Origin: a virus
DNA: 64,000 nt
Virus record (IMG/VR): IMGVR_UViG_3300010371_000028
Span: 62,001 to 126,000 of that record
Strand: one strand, 5' to 3'
A program made the translations under genes and the position numbers. Below, piece by piece: positions 16,582 to 23,933 of the stretch. The notes beneath the pieces are model-generated. The model was given only the letters and a program-made list of their open reading frames with translations. It was not told where the DNA came from and did no database searches. How positions within the stretch are numbered: the first letter of the stretch is position 1; each line of letters opens with the position of its first letter.

Positions 16582-17730
16582 TCAGTCGCCGGCGGGAAGC
16601 GCGCCGACGGTGACGGTGGGCAGTGCCATGTTCTGGGTGCTGGCGACGCCGTAGAACTGGCCGTCGGCACCGCCGTGGCCGGTGGCCATCGCGGCCTCGG
16701 CATGCGGCATCTGGTGGGTGTTGACGGTGTCGAGCGCGGCGACGGCGGCCTCGTGGTAGCCGGACGCTGCGGTGGACATGTTCGCGGCGATCGCGGCGAG
16801 GTCCTGGCATCCGGCGGCGAACGCGTTCGCGAGTTCCTGGTACGCGCCGCCGGCTTCGTGGAGCCGGTGGTATGCAGCGGAGGTTTCCGCGTCCACGTTC
16901 AGGACCGCCATGGTGGCGATCGCCATCTCGACGGCGCCGGTCTCGTCCTCGATGCGCCGGGCGGTCTCGCCGGCGAATTCGGCGGCGGCGATCGTGGAGG
17001 CGGAGGCGGCGAGGGCGTCCTCGGATTCCATTCCGGCGAATGCGGCGGCCTGGCCGGTGAACCCGACGAGGGATTCGAGGTCGGTGATGTCGGCGGACGG
17101 CATCGGGGGGTACTCCTTCAGCGGGGGAACGAGGGTGAGGTGGCGCGGGCCCGGCGTGGGCGCGCCGTCGAGGTCGTGGTCGAGAGGTTCGGCGACGGCG
17201 TAGGTGTCGTCACCCGGGTCATCGGTGTCGTCGACGAGTTCGGCGTCGGTCCAGTCGATGACCCCGGACTCGGGTCCGGAGCTGGGCGGGGCCGTGGCGG
17301 TCGGCCGGTCCGGACTCGGGCCCGGTTCCGGGGCTGTGGCGCGCGGAGTCGGCTCGACGGCGTCCGGGCCGGTCATGTCCGGGCGGCTGCGAGCGGTACG
17401 GCGCGTATACGCCAGGCCGGCGCTGCGCCCTCCGGCGCGCCCGGCCCGGTAGACGCGCACGCCGCTGACCCAGCCGGCGACTGACGCGGCGGTGCCGTCA
17501 CGACGCGCAGCCCTGGCGCGGCGTACGGCCCGGCGCCCCAACCTGTGGCCGCGGGCGAACGGGGCGCTGCCGTCGGCCCCGGTCAAGTCCGTGTCCGGCG
17601 ATCCCGGGCCGGGTGTTGCCGTGGCGGGCGCGGGGTGGGCGGGGCGCAGGCTGGCGCGGACGCCGGAGAACGCACCCGCGCCCAGCGTGACCATGTAGTA
17701 GCCGAAGATGGCGTCGAAAAGATCCGGCAT
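16582..17730 (-). CDS. Hypothetical transfer-module protein
   Basis: 382 residues in three parts: a hydrophobic N-terminus (LFDAIFGYYMVTLGAGAF); an Arg-rich then Pro/Asp-rich, probably disordered middle (about 20-215); and a C-terminal Ala-rich helical domain (about 225-370, many AAAEFAGETARR-type heptads) that could form a helical hairpin or coiled coil. Located directly upstream of traB, 10 nt after the membrane protein gene. A pore or scaffold partner of TraB is a reasonable inference but no family is recognised. Confidence 0.6.
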   Translation of the reverse strand: MPDLFDAIFGYYMVTLGAGAFSGVRASLRPAHPAPATATPGPGSPDTDLTGADGSAPFARGHRLGRRAVRRARAARRDGTAASVAGWVSGVRVYRAGRAGGRSAGLAYTRRTARSRPDMTGPDAVEPTPRATAPEPGPSPDRPTATAPPSSGPESGVIDWTDAELVDDTDDPGDDTYAVAEPLDHDLDGAPTPGPRHLTLVPPLKEYPPMPSADITDLESLVGFTGQAAAFAGMESEDALAASASTIAAAEFAGETARRIEDETGAVEMAIATMAVLNVDAETSAAYHRLHEAGGAYQELANAFAAGCQDLAAIAANMSTAASGYHEAAVAALDTVNTHQMPHAEAAMATGHGGADGQFYGVASTQNMALPTVTVGALPAGD

Positions 17731-17739
17731 CGTCTCCCC

Positions 17740-18321
17740 CTACACCAGGTGTTGGACGAGCGGGACGATGTGGCTGGCCATGCCCGCGTACACCCAGGAG
17801 GCGCCCTCGCCGAAGTAGCCCGGCACGAGGGTGAAAACCATCGGGCCGAGGAACATCAGCACGTCCGCGCCGCCCTGGTGGGCCTTGCCCTCGAGGACGT
17901 CGCCGAGCAGGTGCAGGCCCTTGTGCAGCGCGATCAGCGCGATGAGCGCGACGCCGACGTTCGTGACGTCCTGGCCGATCACGGGCAGGTGCCGGGTGCC
18001 GGCCTCGATCAGGCGCGAGACCCACAGCACGAACGAGCCGATGAACGTGCCGGACGCGGCGACCCCGGCAACGCCGAACAGCAGGAACGAGCACCAGGCC
18101 AGGGCGGTGCGGACGTGCCGGAGGGTCTTGACGGCGCCGCCGGAGCGCTGCACGAGGCTGCGGCGCTCGATCGACGCGGTGATGCTGGGGGTGCGGCGGC
18201 GCAGGAACAGGGCGAAGATCAGGCACAGGACGGTCACCCCGAGCAGGGACATGCTCGCCTGCGTGCGGGTGAGCGCGGACTGGGCGAGGGGGGCCGCCGC
18301 GGTGACGGCGATGTGGTTCAT
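17740..18321 (-). CDS. Multispan membrane protein of transfer module
   Basis: 193 residues, about four spans: SMSLLGVTVLCLIFALFL, AWCSFLLFGVAGVAAS, VGVALIALIALHKGLHLLG and a last one ending near the C-terminus. A basic segment (RRRTPSITASIERRSL) follows span 1. Size and context fit Spd (plasmid spread) membrane proteins of Streptomyces plasmids, but the family is inferred from topology. GGAG precedes the ATG. Confidence 0.6.
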   Translation of the reverse strand: MNHIAVTAAAPLAQSALTRTQASMSLLGVTVLCLIFALFLRRRTPSITASIERRSLVQRSGGAVKTLRHVRTALAWCSFLLFGVAGVAASGTFIGSFVLWVSRLIEAGTRHLPVIGQDVTNVGVALIALIALHKGLHLLGDVLEGKAHQGGADVLMFLGPMVFTLVPGYFGEGASWVYAGMASHIVPLVQHLV

Positions 18322-18346
18322 GGGGGCTCCTTCGGGGGTTTGAATT

Positions 18347-18841
18347 TCACTGGTTGGTCGGGCTGGTTTTCTGCTGTTCTTGCAGGTCGCAGGCGTGACT
18401 GTCCTGCAGGGTGCCGTGAATTTCACGCGTGAAATCGGGCGCGCCGGCCTTGCGTCCGGGGCACTGGCGGCGGTCTAGGAGGGCCACGAGCGCGCCGGCC
18501 GCGGCGATGGTGGCCGGCGCGCCCTCGATGGCTCGGATCCGGTCGAGGTGCGCCATGAACAGGGCGTGCAGGCGCCTCTCGGACCGAGCCGCGGCAACCG
18601 CTTTGCCACGGAGGTCAGGGGAACTGATCGTGGCCGTCACGGTCGGCGTCCCTTCCAGCCGTGTCGTGTCGGCGTGGCGGGTGACTGGCGCGACGGCGAC
18701 GGGGTGACGCCACGGGTCCGGCGACACGTGCCACCGGCCGACGACACGACTCGCGGTTCTGACACGCCTCGGCATTGCGCCGGGGGTGTCGCGTGCCACG
18801 TGCCGCAGGTGGCGTGTCCGGGTGCCCGTGTCGTTCGTCAT
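18347..18841 (-). CDS. Hypothetical transfer-module protein
   Basis: 164 residues from ATG 18841, which overlaps the DUF2637 stop (ATGA). The first 60 residues are Arg/His-rich and lie in the CGTGTCG repeat array; the rest (LRGKAVAAARSERRLHALFM) is a helical domain ending in CDLQEQQ. A GTG at 18637 with GGAAGGG upstream would give a 96-residue protein without the repeat-encoded part and may be the true start. Confidence 0.5.
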   Translation of the reverse strand: MTNDTGTRTRHLRHVARDTPGAMPRRVRTASRVVGRWHVSPDPWRHPVAVAPVTRHADTTRLEGTPTVTATISSPDLRGKAVAAARSERRLHALFMAHLDRIRAIEGAPATIAAAGALVALLDRRQCPGRKAGAPDFTREIHGTLQDSHACDLQEQQKTSPTNQ

Positions 18842-19398
18842 GCGACACGCTCCTTGTCGGTCGTGTCGTCGCCACCCGTGGCGCTCGCGGCGTTCTGCCG
18901 GTCGCGGCTGCGGGTCTTGCGTACGAGAACGTCGTCGACCTTCACGCCGACGACCCCGAGCGCTTTGACGATCTGGGAGGCGGCGCGGCCGGGCAGGAGC
19001 TGGTCTGCGTTGCGGATCGCGTCGGCCTTCGACATCTCCGGCCATGCGCTCACTGTCTCGGTCAGCTGTGCCACATCGGCGTCGAGGTTCTGCATGGGCA
19101 GGTTCGACACGACACGTGCCGGACGGGGACGTGTCGCCACGGTGGGCTTGGGTGTGGCGGCCGGCGGGACCGTGGCACGGGCAGGCGTGTCCGTGTCGTC
19201 GGTTGTGTCGTTGCCGCGTGTCGTGTCGGCGGGAGCCACCGTGTCGGGTGTCGTGTCGCCGGCCGTGGCAGTGGCGCAGGGCGCCGTGGCGTGGCGCGTG
19301 TCGGTCGGCGTGCCGCCGTGTCGGGGTGTCGCCGTGTCGGCCACGCGTGCCATCCAGGGCGATGGGGTGTCGAGGGTCGCGAGATCCGATGCGTGTCG
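18661..19398. repeat. Dense CGTGTCG heptamer array, candidate clt
   Basis: GTGTCG or its complement CGACAC occurs 23 times in 738 bp (18 and 5 copies), 19 of them as CGTGTCG. Two clusters lie at 18661-18868 and 19105-19398. The array crosses the border of two genes read in different frames, so it is not just a protein repeat. TraB proteins bind clustered short repeats at clt, and this sits 2 kb upstream of the traB-like gene. Confidence 0.6.
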
Positions 19399-20193
19399 GA
19401 CGGCTGCGATCTCTTGGATCAGCCGGTCGGTGCGAACCCTGTCGTGCGCTGCGCCCGAGACGCGCACGGCGGCGCGCAGCTTCCGGTTGACGCGCCGGCG
19501 CCGCTTGCCGGCGAGGAGCCAGCCGTTGATCGACGCGAGCCGGTCGGCCAGTTCTACGGCGTCGTCGAAGGCGTTGTTCTGCTGGATCTCCAGCGCGGTC
19601 TGGTCGGCCGCGGTGACGCCGAGCGCGGCGAGGAACCGCTGCTGCGCACTCTGCTTGATCTTGGCAAAAACACCGTCGGCGTCCTTGCCTTCGGCGGCGC
19701 GGCGGGCGCGCCGCTCGGGGACCATGCTGCGTTCCCACAGCCACGCGGCCACGAGCGGCGCGCCGAGGCGCACGAGGGCTTCCTGCGGAGAGGTGGCCTC
19801 GGTCGCCGACATGAACCCTGAGGCGCATGTGAGGACCCAGACGGCGAGCCCGTCGGCGCCGGCGTGGCCTTCGCGGGCGACGGCTGCGCGGGCACGGAGC
19901 GCGGATGCGAGCACCGCGATCTCCATGAACGCGAACAGGACGGCTTGGATCCAGACCGGCAGGTGCATGGTGCGGGTGAAGAAGTGCCACATGCCGGTCG
20001 CGGCGACGGAGGAGGCCATGGCGGCGGCCACGACGGTGAGGGTGTCGGCGGCCTTCTTCCCGCGCAGGGAGCGGGTGGCACGCCAGGCGAGGATCGCGGC
20101 TGCGATCACAGCGGCGCCCGACGCGGTAGCGAGCACCGGTACGGGGACCGAGTGGACGAGGTCGCCGAGCCGTTCGGTGGGTGTTGCGGTCAT
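18838..20193 (-). CDS. DUF2637-type membrane protein of transfer module
   Basis: 451 residues. Four N-terminal spans (about 18-160) include WIQAVLFAFMEIAVLASALR and GLAVWVLTCASGFMSATEAT, the DUF2637 pattern of actinomycete plasmids. A charged helical region follows (QQRFLAALGVTAADQ), then a Thr/Asp-rich stretch (about 300-360) encoded by the heptamer array, and a C-terminal HTH-like domain (MSKADAIRNADQLLPGR). First gene of the leftward transfer run; GGAGG lies before the ATG. Probably an Spd/membrane partner of TraB. Confidence 0.7.
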   Translation of the reverse strand: MTATPTERLGDLVHSVPVPVLATASGAAVIAAAILAWRATRSLRGKKAADTLTVVAAAMASSVAATGMWHFFTRTMHLPVWIQAVLFAFMEIAVLASALRARAAVAREGHAGADGLAVWVLTCASGFMSATEATSPQEALVRLGAPLVAAWLWERSMVPERRARRAAEGKDADGVFAKIKQSAQQRFLAALGVTAADQTALEIQQNNAFDDAVELADRLASINGWLLAGKRRRRVNRKLRAAVRVSGAAHDRVRTDRLIQEIAAVRHASDLATLDTPSPWMARVADTATPRHGGTPTDTRHATAPCATATAGDTTPDTVAPADTTRGNDTTDDTDTPARATVPPAATPKPTVATRPRPARVVSNLPMQNLDADVAQLTETVSAWPEMSKADAIRNADQLLPGRAASQIVKALGVVGVKVDDVLVRKTRSRDRQNAASATGGDDTTDKERVA

Positions 20194-20238
20194 GGGTCTC
20201 GCCTCCTTCAGTTGGCGTCGGGCGTATCAGGGCTCAGT

Positions 20239-20276
20239 GTATAACCCGTCATACGTCTTTCGGGGGTGGATATGAT
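20239..20276. promoter_or_regulatory. Divergent promoter region, leaderless rightward gene
   Basis: TATGAT (20271-20276) lies exactly 6 nt before the GTG at 20283, giving a leaderless transcript. An imperfect inverted repeat GTAT...ATAC (about 20239-20254) lies between the two divergent genes and may be an operator; TTATAC on the minus strand could be the -10 for the transfer run. Confidence 0.45.
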
Positions 20277-20282
20277 CCGGGC

Positions 20283-20633
20283 GTGGAGCGTGAGGAGATT
20301 GAGCGCGCCGCGGAGGCGCTACTCGCCGTCTCCCGCGCCGATGAGCGGGAGCGCGCGGAGTTCGTACGGGCTTTGAAGCAACGCGCCGAGGCGATCGCAG
20401 ATGACCGTGAGCGTCTCGATAAGACTCATTCGCTGGTTCGGTTGATGTTGGACGCGATCCCGGCGCTCTCGATGGTGCGTCATCTCGCGCTGGATCGTCT
20501 GCGTGCGCAGGCGGAGGCCGAGGGGGATCCGGAGCGCTGGTCGCACGGAGTGGTGGCGAAGCGATTTGGGATCACGCGGGCGAGCGCGCAGACGATCGCG
20601 AAAGGGCCGCGCGGAAAGGCTCCCAAGGGTTAG
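20283..20633 (+). CDS. HTH regulator divergent from transfer operon
   Basis: 116 residues. A charged coiled-coil N-terminus (REEIERAAEALLAVSRADER) is followed by a C-terminal HTH, HGVVAKRFGITRASAQTIAK, and a basic tail. Similar small HTH proteins sit next to transfer genes on actinomycete plasmids. Its position opposite the transfer run and its leaderless start suggest a regulator of that run. Confidence 0.65.
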   Translation: MEREEIERAAEALLAVSRADERERAEFVRALKQRAEAIADDRERLDKTHSLVRLMLDAIPALSMVRHLALDRLRAQAEAEGDPERWSHGVVAKRFGITRASAQTIAKGPRGKAPKG

Positions 20634-20749
20634 AGCATCACGCGGGACTGTGATTGCGAGCATCGTGTTCGCCTCCTCGGCGTGGTCGTGGTCGGTCGTT
20701 TGGTCGGTGGCGTCGTGGCTTGCCTTGCGGTGCGCTTCGGCGGGTCGGG

Positions 20750-20920
20750 TCAGAGGCGGAAGCTGGCGCCGTTGCGGCTCTTACGTCGCCGCCCGGTCTT
20801 GGTGCGTCCGGTGAGCGGGATCGCTTTCCAGGCGCGGAATCGGCCGGCGCGTTCGGCGATGTCGAGGTCGACGCCGCGGCCGGGGCGCCAGTTGAGGCTG
20901 ATTCTGGGGAGCGGGCTCAT
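20750..20920 (-). CDS. Small basic hypothetical protein
   Basis: 56 residues, coupled to the preceding gene. Very basic C-terminus (GRTKTGRRRKSRNG). The short form (RISLNWRPGRGVDLDIAERA) recalls small phage proteins of unknown role. Confidence 0.5.
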   Translation of the reverse strand: MSPLPRISLNWRPGRGVDLDIAERAGRFRAWKAIPLTGRTKTGRRRKSRNGASFRL

Positions 20921-20921
20921 G

Positions 20922-21065
20922 TCAGCGCCGCCGGCCGTTGTCGCGGGCGGTGGGCATGTCGCTGTCGTTCTCGGCGGGTGCCGGGGCGGCCTCGACCTCG
21001 ATCCAGCCTTCGATGTTGTCGCTGTCGGTGGGTGTCTCGGCCGGGGCGGTGGTGTCGGTGGTCAT
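20922..21065 (-). CDS. Small acidic hypothetical protein
   Basis: 47 residues, acidic and Thr/Pro-rich (TAPAETPTDSDNIEGWIEVE) with a basic tail. GGAG precedes ATG 21065, and the stop is 2 nt before the next start. Function unknown. Confidence 0.5.
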   Translation of the reverse strand: MTTDTTAPAETPTDSDNIEGWIEVEAAPAPAENDSDMPTARDNGRRR

Positions 21066-21090
21066 GCGGGTCTCCTGTCGGCGTGGGTGG

Positions 21091-21339
21091 TTAGGCGTGC
21101 GGTCGCAGGTTGGTCGGCGCCCGGTTCTCGCGGATTTCGGCGATCCGGTCGGCGACGGCTTCGAGGAGGTCGGCGTAGTCGCTGCTGTCGAGCGTGATGG
21201 ACTCGGGCCAGACCTCGATGTGGGTGCCGACGCGGTCGACGTCGGCGATGGTGGCGTGGGTGCCTTCCTGCGCGATGACGCGGCGGGCGAGGTCGGTGAC
21301 GAGCGCCGGGTCGGGCCGGTGCGGGCTGCGAGTCGGCAT
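21091..21339 (-). CDS. Hypothetical protein
   Basis: 82 residues. DLARRVIAQEGTHATIADVD then SSDYADLLEAVADRIAEIRE, an alpha/beta small protein. Two nt after the stop of the upstream gene. Not recognised. Confidence 0.65.
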   Translation of the reverse strand: MPTRSPHRPDPALVTDLARRVIAQEGTHATIADVDRVGTHIEVWPESITLDSSDYADLLEAVADRIAEIRENRAPTNLRPHA

Positions 21340-21341
21340 GG

Positions 21342-21542
21342 CTACTCGGTCCACTGGCGCACGTTGAAGTGGGCGCCCTCGTCGAGCAGCCCGGCGATGT
21401 GCTTGACGGCGAGCATCTCCTCGCCGTCGCGGAAGTGCTTGGGCTCGCCCTTCGGGGTGCCGATGTTCTCGGCGGTGTCGGGCTGTTCCCAGTCGTACTC
21501 GCTGGCGTCGCCGTCGAACTCGGTGATGATGATGCGTGCCAC
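21342..21542 (-). CDS. Hypothetical protein
   Basis: 66 residues: MARIIITEFDGDASEYDWEQ then DGEEMLAVKHIAGLLDEGAH. Acidic; GGAG upstream of the ATG. Part of the six-to-eight-gene leftward run that starts near 23328. Function unknown. Confidence 0.6.
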   Translation of the reverse strand: MARIIITEFDGDASEYDWEQPDTAENIGTPKGEPKHFRDGEEMLAVKHIAGLLDEGAHFNVRQWTE

Positions 21543-21551
21543 GGGGGTCTC

Positions 21552-21752
21552 CTAGAGGCTCGGGAAGGACGGGATGTCGCCGTTTGTGGCGCGGGCGGAC
21601 GCCTCGTATTGGGCGCCGATCGTGCAACGGGAGTCGCTGTTGTCGCCTCCGCACTCTCTGCAGGACGCGTCGTGCTTGGCGAGGGCGAGGCTGGCGTACT
21701 CGCCGGCGGTCAGGTCGAACGAGACGCGCGGCGGCGGGATCACGTCGCGCAT
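21552..21752 (-). CDS. Small Cys-containing hypothetical protein
   Basis: 66 residues. FDLTAGEYASLALAKHDASC, then CRECGGDNSDSRC, a possible zinc site made of four cysteines. The ATG shares a base with the stop of the HATPase gene. Function unknown. Confidence 0.6.
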   Translation of the reverse strand: MRDVIPPPRVSFDLTAGEYASLALAKHDASCRECGGDNSDSRCTIGAQYEASARATNGDIPSFPSL

Positions 21753-22189
21753 CAGCGGTCTCCGATCGGGAAGCGGGCGGTGACGCGCTTGTGCCCGGAG
21801 TCGCGGCGTACCGCGAGGACGGCGCCCATCGCGGCGATGATGGCCAGGCCCCGGCCGGACTCGGTCTCGAGGTCGAACGCGAGCGCCGGGTCGGGGCGCG
21901 GGATCAGCTGCTCGGGGTGGGAGTCGGTGACGGAGACGATGAGCGCGGTCGCGGTCAACGTGAGGGTGAACCGGTCTGCGCCGCCGGCGTGCCGCAGGGC
22001 GTTGGTGGCGAGTTCGGACGCGGCGAGGATCGCGGCTTCGGCGATGGACGCGGGGGCGTGTTGCCGGACGAGGTCGCGGGCTTCGCCGGGTGCGGCGGGC
22101 GCGGCGATGGAGTAGCGGTGGCTGGCGGGCTGTACGGAGCCGCCTGCAATTGCCGATGGCGTTTGCACGAAGGGCACGAACATCAGCAT
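21752..22189 (-). CDS. HATPase anti-sigma-like regulatory protein
   Basis: 145 residues. AAILAASELATNALRHAGGA is the N-box, IVSVTDSHPEQ the following strand, and SGRGLAIIAAMGAVLAV the G-box of the HATPase_c_2 (RsbW/SpoIIAB-like) family, abundant in Streptomyces. These are serine kinases/anti-sigma factors. No sigma or anti-anti-sigma partner lies nearby, so the target is unknown, possibly host-encoded. A second such protein lies at 47553. Confidence 0.8.
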   Translation of the reverse strand: MLMFVPFVQTPSAIAGGSVQPASHRYSIAAPAAPGEARDLVRQHAPASIAEAAILAASELATNALRHAGGADRFTLTLTATALIVSVTDSHPEQLIPRPDPALAFDLETESGRGLAIIAAMGAVLAVRRDSGHKRVTARFPIGDR

Positions 22190-22494
22190 GAACCGCCTTC
22201 GCGCATCGCGGTACCGGTCTTGGGCGCGGCGCCCCTGCGGCCCTCGATGACCTCGACTTTGTCGGCGGGAACGAGTCCGACGGTGGCGGGCTGCTGGGTG
22301 GCGGCGTCGAACCGGACGGGGATCGCGCCCGAGTATTCGACGGTGCCGTGCCCGTACGGGGTGCGGACGCGGGTGCCGGCGGGGATGGGCTGGGCTTCGA
22401 GGCGGGCGTATTCGAGGACGAGGGCGCGGCGGGTGGTCCGGTCGGTGTTCTCGGACAGGATCTTCGTGAGGATCGTGGACTGGCGCGCGTTCAC
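22183..22494 (-). CDS. Hypothetical protein
   Basis: 103 residues, GTG 22494. An N-terminal helix (TDRTTRRALVLEYARLEAQP) and a beta-rich half (GTRVRTPYGHGTVEYSGAIP) like a small SH3/Tudor-type barrel. Overlaps both neighbours. Function unknown. Confidence 0.65.
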   Translation of the reverse strand: MNARQSTILTKILSENTDRTTRRALVLEYARLEAQPIPAGTRVRTPYGHGTVEYSGAIPVRFDAATQQPATVGLVPADKVEVIEGRRGAAPKTGTAMREGGSC

Positions 22495-22763
22495 GGCCGG
22501 TGCCCGTCGGTCTCGGGACGCAGGATCGCGATGCGGGCGTCGGCGACGATCGACCAGGGGCGGGTGTCGCCGGGGTCGTCGATCGGCGCGACGATCAGGT
22601 TGGCGATGGAGGCGTGGTGCTCGTTCTCGACCAGGACGGGCGCCGCGACCGCGCACCAGGTGCCGGAGAGCGCGACGATGTCGCCGATGCGGAGGCGGGC
22701 GGCCTTCGCCTGGGTCATGTGCAGGCCGGCGAGGGTCGGCGCGGGCACGGTCAGGGTGGTCAT
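22491..22763 (-). CDS. Hypothetical protein
   Basis: 90 residues. AARLRIGDIVALSGTWCAVA and a later strand WSIVADARIAIL suggest a small beta barrel. Coupled by overlaps on both sides. Not recognised. Confidence 0.65.
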   Translation of the reverse strand: MTTLTVPAPTLAGLHMTQAKAARLRIGDIVALSGTWCAVAAPVLVENEHHASIANLIVAPIDDPGDTRPWSIVADARIAILRPETDGHRP

Positions 22764-23104
22764 CGTGCCGCTCCCGTCTCGTTCGGGACGAGCCACAGGC
22801 CGGCGCCGCCGTGCAGGATCACCTGGTCGTACTCGGGCAGCGGCACCGACTGGTACACCTCGACGCGCAGGCCGTCGATCACGGCCTCGGTCGACCAGGT
22901 GCCCATCCACACGCCCGCCTGGATCTCGTGCGGGGCGTGCTCCTCGACCTCGGCGTGCAGGGCGTTCGCCCAGGCGCGGATGTCGGCCGGGTTGTTCCCG
23001 GCGAGCGTGAACGCGACGGTCGCGGGGGCTGTCGGTCCGTAGGCCGGGGTGAGCGTTACGGACAGGACCGGCGGGAGGCCCGCGATGTCCAGGTCGCGGA
23101 TCAT
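22760..23104 (-). CDS. Hypothetical protein
   Basis: 114 residues. Mixed alpha/beta with NNPADIRAWANALHAEVEEH and a Trp-containing middle (GVWMGTWSTEAVIDGLRVEV). Starts with ATGA overlap. Not recognised. Confidence 0.65.
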   Translation of the reverse strand: MIRDLDIAGLPPVLSVTLTPAYGPTAPATVAFTLAGNNPADIRAWANALHAEVEEHAPHEIQAGVWMGTWSTEAVIDGLRVEVYQSVPLPEYDQVILHGGAGLWLVPNETGAAR

Positions 23105-23328
23105 GCGGTCACCGGCTCTCCGGCGTTCGCCCGGGTCGCGGTGACGGCGCGCACGATGTTCGGCAGTGCCGCCGTGAGCCCGAGCTCGATGTGCGCAAGG
23201 AGCAGCGCCAGGTAGTAGCCGGGGTCGGCGGCGGCGTTCTGGATCCGCCGGATCACGCGCTCGGCGTGCTCGTACTCGGCGTCGGACGGGACGCGCGCGG
23301 CGGCCTCGGCCTGGTCTACGCTGGACAT
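23101..23328 (-). CDS. Hypothetical helical protein
   Basis: 75 residues, mostly helical (EYEHAERVIRRIQNAAADPG, LLLAHIELGLTAALPNIVRA). First gene after the tRNA-like element. GGAG about eight nt before the ATG. Function unknown. Confidence 0.65.
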   Translation of the reverse strand: MSSVDQAEAAARVPSDAEYEHAERVIRRIQNAAADPGYYLALLLAHIELGLTAALPNIVRAVTATRANAGEPVTA

Positions 23329-23402
23329 GTTCGCTCCTTCTGCTGCTCGCTAGAGGTTCGGACCCCGCCCGGTCGCTGTTGCTGCAGCGTCCGGGCTTTT
23401 AC

Positions 23403-23517
23403 GTGCCCTGCCGGGAATCGAACCCGGGCCCCGACGCCTCCGGAGCGACTGGGTGCGGGCCAGACTGATCCCGCAGCCGCATGGAGTGCGTTCGCGACGT
23501 TCGCCAGAACGAGGGCT
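23403..23517 (-). ncRNA. tRNA-like element with canonical T-arm
   Basis: Reading leftward, a perfect T-arm (CCGGG, loop TTCGATT, CCCGG) is followed by AGGGC, which pairs with GCCCT about 105 nt upstream. Between them are a TGCGGG/CCCGCA hairpin with a 10-nt loop and a possible GTTC/GAAC D-stem, but no normal 7-nt anticodon loop. It lies in the gene-free gap 23329-23586. It may be a diverged tRNA, a pseudogene, or an attachment-site remnant. Confidence 0.5.
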
Positions 23518-23537
23518 TGCTGGTGGTGCTGGTTGGT

Positions 23538-23577
23538 GCCGGGCCCCGTCCGTGGACGGTCGCGCACGGGGCCCGGC
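23538..23577 (-). terminator. Terminator hairpin
   Basis: Perfect 12-bp stem GCCGGGCCCCGT/ACGGGGCCCGGC with a 16-nt loop, ten nt after the stop of the HTH gene at 23587. It separates that gene from the tRNA-like element. Confidence 0.7.
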
Positions 23578-23586
23578 GGTCTGTGG

Positions 23587-23835
23587 TTACGCGGCGGCCG
23601 GGACGACCAGGCGACTGCGGATGTACGGGGCGTAGGAGGAGTGGGGAATGCGGTAGCCGCGCCGCGTGCCGATGCGAATGACGCCCTGGATCTCGCCATT
23701 CGCGATGGCGGCGTAGATGGTTGCCGGCTCGACGCGGACCTTCGCCGCGAACTCGCCGACCGTGTAGAAGCCGTCCGTGTCGGACGGCCCTAGTGCCGTG
23801 TTCTCTGCGAGGTCCATGACTTCAGTCTGGGCCAC
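23587..23835 (-). CDS. Xis/MerR-like HTH protein
   Basis: 82 residues. FYTVGEFAAKVRVEPATIYA then AIANGEIQGVIRIGTRRGYR is the excisionase/helix_turn_helix_17 fold with a basic wing. GTG 23835 may be leaderless. Its promoter carries copies of the sequence found in front of the GntR gene, so it is probably under the same repressor, as pra/xis genes are under KorSA in pSAM2-type elements (established for that family; inferred here). Confidence 0.7.
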   Translation of the reverse strand: MAQTEVMDLAENTALGPSDTDGFYTVGEFAAKVRVEPATIYAAIANGEIQGVIRIGTRRGYRIPHSSYAPYIRSRLVVPAAA

Positions 23836-23870
23836 ATCTTTTACTATGTCAAGCTACCTCTTATAGTAGG
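23835..23870 (-). promoter_or_regulatory. Operator pair in front of the Xis-like gene
   Basis: CCTCTTATAGTAGG (23857-23870) matches 11 of 14 bases of the GntR palindrome at 24714; a weaker copy starts 22 bp away at 23835. The pair overlaps ATAGTA, a possible -10 sitting 6 nt before the GTG. Confidence 0.5.
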
Positions 23871-23890
23871 CTGTAGCTCATGGAAACAGA

Positions 23891-23916
23891 AGAGCCCCGG
23901 CCGTAGCCGGGGCTCT
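23891..23916. terminator. Terminator after the GntR gene
   Basis: Perfect 10-bp stem AGAGCCCCGG/CCGGGGCTCT with a 6-nt loop, 18 nt beyond the GntR stop codon. Confidence 0.75.
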
Positions 23917-23933
23917 GGGATCAACCGCGCAGG

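Noticed and set aside
18548-20275. 575-codon rightward reading frame
   Set aside because: Antisense to the DUF2637 gene, composed of Ser/Arg/Ala filler, a product of GC-rich codon use.
20319-20663. 114-codon leftward frame with a GAGGAGG ribosome site
   Set aside because: It is antisense to the HTH gene at 20283, whose HTH and leaderless promoter are more convincing; the composition is Arg/Leu filler.
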